Below are positions 60,462 to 64,000 of a stretch of 64,000 bases of DNA, in pieces. The stretch is from positions 186,001 through 250,000 of the forward strand of contig NZ_CP071445.1 in assembly GCF_017352195.1 (NCBI RefSeq), given 5' to 3'. A model generated the notes under the pieces. That model made no database searches. It saw nothing but the letters and a program-made list of their open reading frames with translations, and was not told the origin of the DNA. The translations under genes and the position numbers were made by a program. Numbering within the stretch: position 1 is the first letter of the stretch; each line of letters begins with the position of its first letter. Origin of the DNA: Sedimentibacter sp. zth1. Lineage in GTDB: Bacteria; Bacillota; Clostridia; Tissierellales; Sedimentibacteraceae.

Positions 60462-62048
60462 TTGAAATTTTTAGAACCTATAATTAAATTATTAGAATAT
60501 TTTGCGGCTAACTATGAGCAGATTTTTATGCTTATTATACAACACATTAAATTGACTGCTATTTCAGTCGGATTAGCAGTTCTAATTGGTGTACCTTTTG
60601 GAATTTTGATTTCCTATTCCAGAAAAGCGAGTAAACCAATTTTATCTGTTGCTAATGTTATTCAGGCGATTCCAAGTATGGCGTTATTGGGATTTATGAT
60701 TCCTATTCTCGGAATTGGTACATTGCCAGCAGTAGTTGCGGTTATTTTGTATTCCTTGCTTCCAATTATTAAAAACACCTATACTGGAATTGAAAATATC
60801 AACGCCCAGACTCTTGAATCTGCTAAGGGAATAGGTTTAACACGTTGGCAAGTTATTTCAAAGGTGCAGATACCATTGGCTCTGCCTGTTATAATGGCGG
60901 GGGTACGTATTGCCTCTGTTACTGCAGTTGGACTTATGACAATGGCCGCTTTTATTGGAGCAGGTGGTCTTGGATATCTTGTATTTTCGGGTATAAGAAC
61001 AGTAAATAACTATCAGATTCTTGCAGGAGCTATACCAGCATGTTTATTGGCTTTGCTCGTTGATTTCTTGATAAGTTTGATTGAAAAGATGGTTACACCT
61101 ATCAGTCTTCAAAAAGGGGACAATAATTTAAAAAAGAAAAAGCGCGCTATGCAAAAGATGATTCTGAGTGTTTCTGCATTAGCAGTTGTTGCTATTTTTA
61201 TTTTTACCTCTATTGGTAATAAAGTGAGTAATTCTAGAACAATTTCAGTTGGGTCGAAAGATTATACTGAACAAGCGATACTCGGAAATATGGTTGCTGA
61301 GTTTATTGAGGCTAATACTGACATTGCAGTTGAAAGAAATATGGATTTAGGTGGAACACAAGTTTGTTTTTCAGCTTTAAGGGCTGGAGAGATAGATCTA
61401 TATGTTGAGTATAGTGGAACGGCATACAGTGATACATTACAGCACCCTTCCAACAGCGATATGCAACAGGTGTACGATACGGTTAAAGATGAGTTTAAAT
61501 CTCTCTACAATATAGAAGTATTAAAGCAAATGAGTTTTAATAATACGTATGTTTTAGCTGTAACACATGAGACAGCTGAAACATATCATCTGGAAAAGAT
61601 AAGTGATTTTGCAAAGGTTGCGTCAAACTTAAAATCTGGAACTGATTTTGAATTTTCCAATCGTGAGGATGGATTACCAGGTTTACAAAAGGCATATGGT
61701 TTTAAAATGAGAGAAACCTTCACACTTGATGGTGCACCAAGATATACAGCGCTTATTAATAAAGAAGTAGATGTAATTGATGCCTTTTCAACTGATGGAT
61801 TATTGAAAAAATTTGATTTGAAGGCGCTTAAAGATGATAAAAAATTCTTCCCTCCATATTATGCAATACCTATTATACGTTCTGAAGTTTTGAATGATTA
61901 TCCTGAAATTGCGGTATTACTTGAAGAATTAGGACAAATATTGACAGATGAAGTTATGATGGAGCTTAATTATAAAGTAGACGAATTGCAACAAAACCCA
62001 AAAAGTGTAGCATTGGAATTTTTAAAATCAAAAGGAATGATTCCATAA
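60462..62048 (+). CDS. Fused permease-substrate-binding protein of the osmoprotectant importer
   Basis: 528 residues starting at TTG after GAGGAGG, two bases downstream of the ATPase. Residues 1-215 are an OpuCB-type permease (ATPase-contact loop ESAKGIGLTRWQVISKVQIP), about 220-255 a further hydrophobic segment, and 260-528 an OpuCC/ProX-type binding domain (VGSKDYTEQAILGNMVAEF, DLYVEYSGTAYSDTL). The fusion resembles BusAB and EgtUBC. Betaine, carnitine or choline uptake is likely; ergothioneine (EgtU) is a real alternative. Confidence 0.92.
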   Translation: MKFLEPIIKLLEYFAANYEQIFMLIIQHIKLTAISVGLAVLIGVPFGILISYSRKASKPILSVANVIQAIPSMALLGFMIPILGIGTLPAVVAVILYSLLPIIKNTYTGIENINAQTLESAKGIGLTRWQVISKVQIPLALPVIMAGVRIASVTAVGLMTMAAFIGAGGLGYLVFSGIRTVNNYQILAGAIPACLLALLVDFLISLIEKMVTPISLQKGDNNLKKKKRAMQKMILSVSALAVVAIFIFTSIGNKVSNSRTISVGSKDYTEQAILGNMVAEFIEANTDIAVERNMDLGGTQVCFSALRAGEIDLYVEYSGTAYSDTLQHPSNSDMQQVYDTVKDEFKSLYNIEVLKQMSFNNTYVLAVTHETAETYHLEKISDFAKVASNLKSGTDFEFSNREDGLPGLQKAYGFKMRETFTLDGAPRYTALINKEVDVIDAFSTDGLLKKFDLKALKDDKKFFPPYYAIPIIRSEVLNDYPEIAVLLEELGQILTDEVMMELNYKVDELQQNPKSVALEFLKSKGMIP

Positions 62049-62054
62049 TATTTT

Positions 62055-62103
62055 AATAAAAAAACAGTAGCCCTGATGATTTTAGTATCATCAGGGCTAC
62101 TGT
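62055..62103. terminator. Strong 16-bp-stem terminator, best in the minus direction
   Basis: ACAGTAGCCCTGATGA (62064-62079) / TCATCAGGGCTACTGT (62088-62103) pair perfectly. The A-run at 62057-62064 becomes a T-run on the minus strand, so it primarily ends the Cys-rich gene; it also lies just after the importer stop. Confidence 0.85.
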
Positions 62104-62157
62104 CATAAATGAATTACAAACTTTTCTATTACATTACTTAATGCTGTCTATTTTTAT

Positions 62158-62433
62158 TTAACAGCACATATCTTTGTCGCAATATTTGTTCATTAATACA
62201 ACTAACAATAGGAAGAAGCATAATAAAGTGTCACAGCTAATACAACAATCAGAATTTTTAAATATGCAAACTAAAATTAAAAAGAAGAATAGAAGTGAAC
62301 TATCAATATTAAAACAATTGTTACAACATAAATCTTCTATTATAGGGTTGCATTCAGGGTTGCATGCAGTTGCTTTTACAGTTTCATCTTGGGTTTCGTT
62401 GGATATGTTTCTATCACAAGGATTATATTTCAT
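62158..62433 (-). CDS. Small Cys-rich hydrophobic protein
   Basis: 91 residues, 14 cysteines. An N-terminal hydrophilic part (PCDRNISNETQDETVKATAC) is followed by two hydrophobic blocks, SSLLFFFLILVCIF and CDTLLCFFLLLVVLM, which look like an internal duplication. The GGAGGT eight bases before the ATG and a strong downstream terminator make this strand real; the overlapping plus-strand frame has neither. It resembles small clostridial proteins with SLLFFFLLLV patterns, some associated with spores; that role is only inferred. Confidence 0.7.
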   Translation of the reverse strand: MKYNPCDRNISNETQDETVKATACNPECNPIIEDLCCNNCFNIDSSLLFFFLILVCIFKNSDCCISCDTLLCFFLLLVVLMNKYCDKDMCC

Positions 62434-62609
62434 ATGAATTTACCTCCTTAACCTTGCTTTTAAATTAGTATATTCAGTTATTTGTATTATGACACGATAA
62501 AAAATTAATCATTAAGTGAGTAAATAGAAAATAATTAATAAAAAATATGAATAATATAGTAAAAATTTGAAATAATAACTTTAGTTAATATGTATAGGAG
62601 GAATATTGA

Positions 62610-62807
62610 ATGGATAAATTTGCACTTGTTCTAGTTATTATAGGAGCAATAAATTGGGGTCTTATTTCACTATTTCAATTTGATTTAGTGGCAGCTATAT
62701 TTGGAGGTTCTGCAATGCTTTTGAGTAGAATTGTATATGGCGTAATTGGATTAGCAGGTTTATATTGTATAACACTTTTGTTTAATGAGTACGAAAAAAC
62801 AAATTAG
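62610..62807 (+). CDS. DUF378 small membrane protein
   Basis: 65 residues, two membrane helices. FALVLVIIGAINWGLISLFQ, FDLVAAIFGG and RIVYGVIGLAGLY are the complete DUF378 pattern (PF04070). Function unknown. ATAGGAGGAATATTG precedes the ATG; a perfect 12-bp terminator follows. Confidence 0.93.
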   Translation: MDKFALVLVIIGAINWGLISLFQFDLVAAIFGGSAMLLSRIVYGVIGLAGLYCITLLFNEYEKTN

Positions 62808-62835
62808 TTATTATCAAATTAAGTTTTCAAATCAA

Positions 62836-62868
62836 ACGAGCACATAAATTATTATGTGCTCGTGGTTT
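62836..62868. terminator. Terminator between convergent DUF378 and tldE genes
   Basis: ACGAGCACATAA (62836-62847) / TTATGTGCTCGT (62852-62863), perfect 12-bp stem with a 4-base loop. Confidence 0.82.
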
Positions 62869-62902
62869 ATACTTTATTAACTATTTATGTTGTTTGTTAC
62901 TA

Positions 62903-64000
62903 TTATTCACCAGCAACAGCTAAACCTTTAAATTTGATAGAAGGACTTCCAATGTATGATTCACCAGGTAAACCAAATTTTAAATCATTAGCTATGTCTT
63001 CAATGCTTTTTATCATCTCAAAGAAATTGCCAGCAACAGTAATTTGTTCTACTGGATGCTTAATTGTACCATTTTCAATCAAATATCCAGATGCAGATAA
63101 AGAAAAATCTCCCGATATTGCATTAAGTCCAGCATGTAATCCATCAAGTCCAGTTATCAGCAAGCCTTCTTTAACACTATTCATTATATTTTCCAATGAA
63201 TTATTACCATTTTCAATATAGAAATTAGAAGGACCTATCCTAGAACTACCAAGAGAGTTACCTGTTGTTTCAACATTATCTTTTTTAGCAGTTTTTAAAT
63301 TATATAGATAGCTTTTTAATATTCCTTTGTCTATTAGTTTTTTATACGTACAAGCTGCACCTTCAGAGTCATATGATCTTGATGCAAGGCCACATTCCAT
63401 AAATGGATCATCAACTATTGTTAACATGGAAGAAGCTATTTTTTTATTTAACTTGTCTTTAAGCAATGATAGATTTTTTTGAACATTTTCAGCTGAGAAA
63501 ATAGATGTAAGTGAACTAAGCAAATCACCCATAGTTTCATTTTTAATGATAATTGGATAATTACCTGATTTAATACTTTTAGCACCAAGCATCGATAAAG
63601 CTTTTTTAACAGCTTCAGTAGCCATTTCTTCTGGGTCTAATTTTGAAAAATCTCTACCGCATGCAAAAGAATAGCTAGATTTTATTTGTTTTCCATCATT
63701 TGCAACAACACCTATGTAAGATAACACATAGTTACTTTTATTTTGTAAATTCAAACCTTTTGTGTTGGCAAGGATAGATTCTTCAGTCCCATCAATATAC
63801 ATACAATCTTGAACTTGAACAATTCTTTTGTCTAATGAGTATGCAATTTCTTCTGCTTTTTTTGCAAAGTTAATCTTGTCTATATCGGATACTTTTTCTG
63901 AATTTTCGTTATATGTATTAACACTTGTATAATTTTTGGAGCCTGCAAATATTTCAACCTCATCGCTTGAACTTATGATTTTTGCATTTTCTATAGCTTC
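62903..64000 (-). CDS. pmbA: TldE/PmbA-family protein, 5' truncated
   Basis: C-terminal 365 residues of a TldD/PmbA-family protein; the frame is open to base 64000, so the start lies beyond the window (family length about 430-450). Features are DPFMECGLASRSYDSEGAAC, the GSSRIGPSNFYIENG block, GLDGLHAGLNAISGDFSLSA and VEQITVAGNFFEMI. No HEXXH-type motif is present, as expected for the non-catalytic TldE partner of the TldD metalloprotease; tldD may lie just outside. TldDE processes small peptides in other bacteria. Confidence 0.92.
   Translation of the reverse strand, partial: EAIENAKIISSSDEVEIFAGSKNYTSVNTYNENSEKVSDIDKINFAKKAEEIAYSLDKRIVQVQDCMYIDGTEESILANTKGLNLQNKSNYVLSYIGVVANDGKQIKSSYSFACGRDFSKLDPEEMATEAVKKALSMLGAKSIKSGNYPIIIKNETMGDLLSSLTSIFSAENVQKNLSLLKDKLNKKIASSMLTIVDDPFMECGLASRSYDSEGAACTYKKLIDKGILKSYLYNLKTAKKDNVETTGNSLGSSRIGPSNFYIENGNNSLENIMNSVKEGLLITGLDGLHAGLNAISGDFSLSASGYLIENGTIKHPVEQITVAGNFFEMIKSIEDIANDLKFGLPGESYIGSPSIKFKGLAVAGE

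Noticed and set aside
62174-62437. Plus-strand 87-codon ORF opposite the Cys-rich gene
   Set aside because: No RBS or terminator on the plus strand; the minus-strand frame has both.

Overview
The window comes from an AT-rich, low-GC Gram-positive anaerobe, most likely a member of the Clostridia. The base composition, strong AGGAGG-type ribosome binding sites, SLH-domain surface proteins, serpins and families such as DUF378, PnuC, YchF and TldE all fit. No rRNA, tRNA, CRISPR array or phage structural gene was seen.

Layout. 1-3.8 kb: end of a YeiH-family permease, ychF, a DtxR/MntR-type regulator and an amidohydrolase. 3.8-6.9 kb: three copies of a ~180-bp imperfect-palindrome repeat and an IS30-family element, inserted into repeat sequence, whose transposase is killed by one nonsense codon. 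6.9-13.4 kb: an SLH protein followed by a 1719-residue secreted protein. 13.4-16.7 kb: a self-regulated ArsR/SdpR-SdpI-ABC exporter module. 16.7 kb: DAHP synthase. 17.8-19.1 kb: three tandem copies of the palindromic repeat. 19.1-21.5 kb: an HD-like protein and a two-gene toxin-antitoxin locus (MqsR-like toxin, zinc-ribbon plus Panacea/SocA antitoxin). 21.5-22.1 kb: two more repeat copies. 22.2-30.4 kb: three lipoprotein serpins, a phosphoribosyltransferase and a Tet(M)-family ribosome-protection GTPase.

30.6-35.8 kb: aroB-aroA-aroC-aroE-aroK-aroQ, tightly coupled. With the DAHP synthase 13 kb upstream this completes the route to chorismate. 36-40.6 kb: a TetR-controlled heterodimeric ABC exporter with a 43-bp perfect palindrome over its promoter. 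40.7-46 kb: an orphan FliD-like protein, an SSB-like protein, an AlkD-like protein and two Nudix hydrolases. 46.2-52.6 kb: an O-antigen-ligase-like membrane protein overlapping a 1076-residue SLH protein, then a collagen-like membrane protein and a CBS protein. 52.7-58.4 kb: PnuC, two methyltransferases, gene relics, a putative zinc-protease lipoprotein and an NMT1-like binding protein. 58.6-62 kb: a BusR-like GntR regulator with an RCK_C domain, then a two-gene osmoprotectant-type ABC importer whose promoter lies inside a 14+14-bp inverted repeat. 62-64 kb: a Cys-rich small protein, a DUF378 protein and the 3' part of tldE/pmbA.

The most unusual structure is the family of eight same-orientation ~180-bp imperfect palindromes, embedded in arrays of degenerate ~24-25-bp units and confined to three intergenic regions. 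Other points of interest are the three serpins with diverging reactive loops, the ISL3-end-like elements just downstream of three genes, the likely c-di-AMP-controlled importer, and several gene relics that record recent decay.
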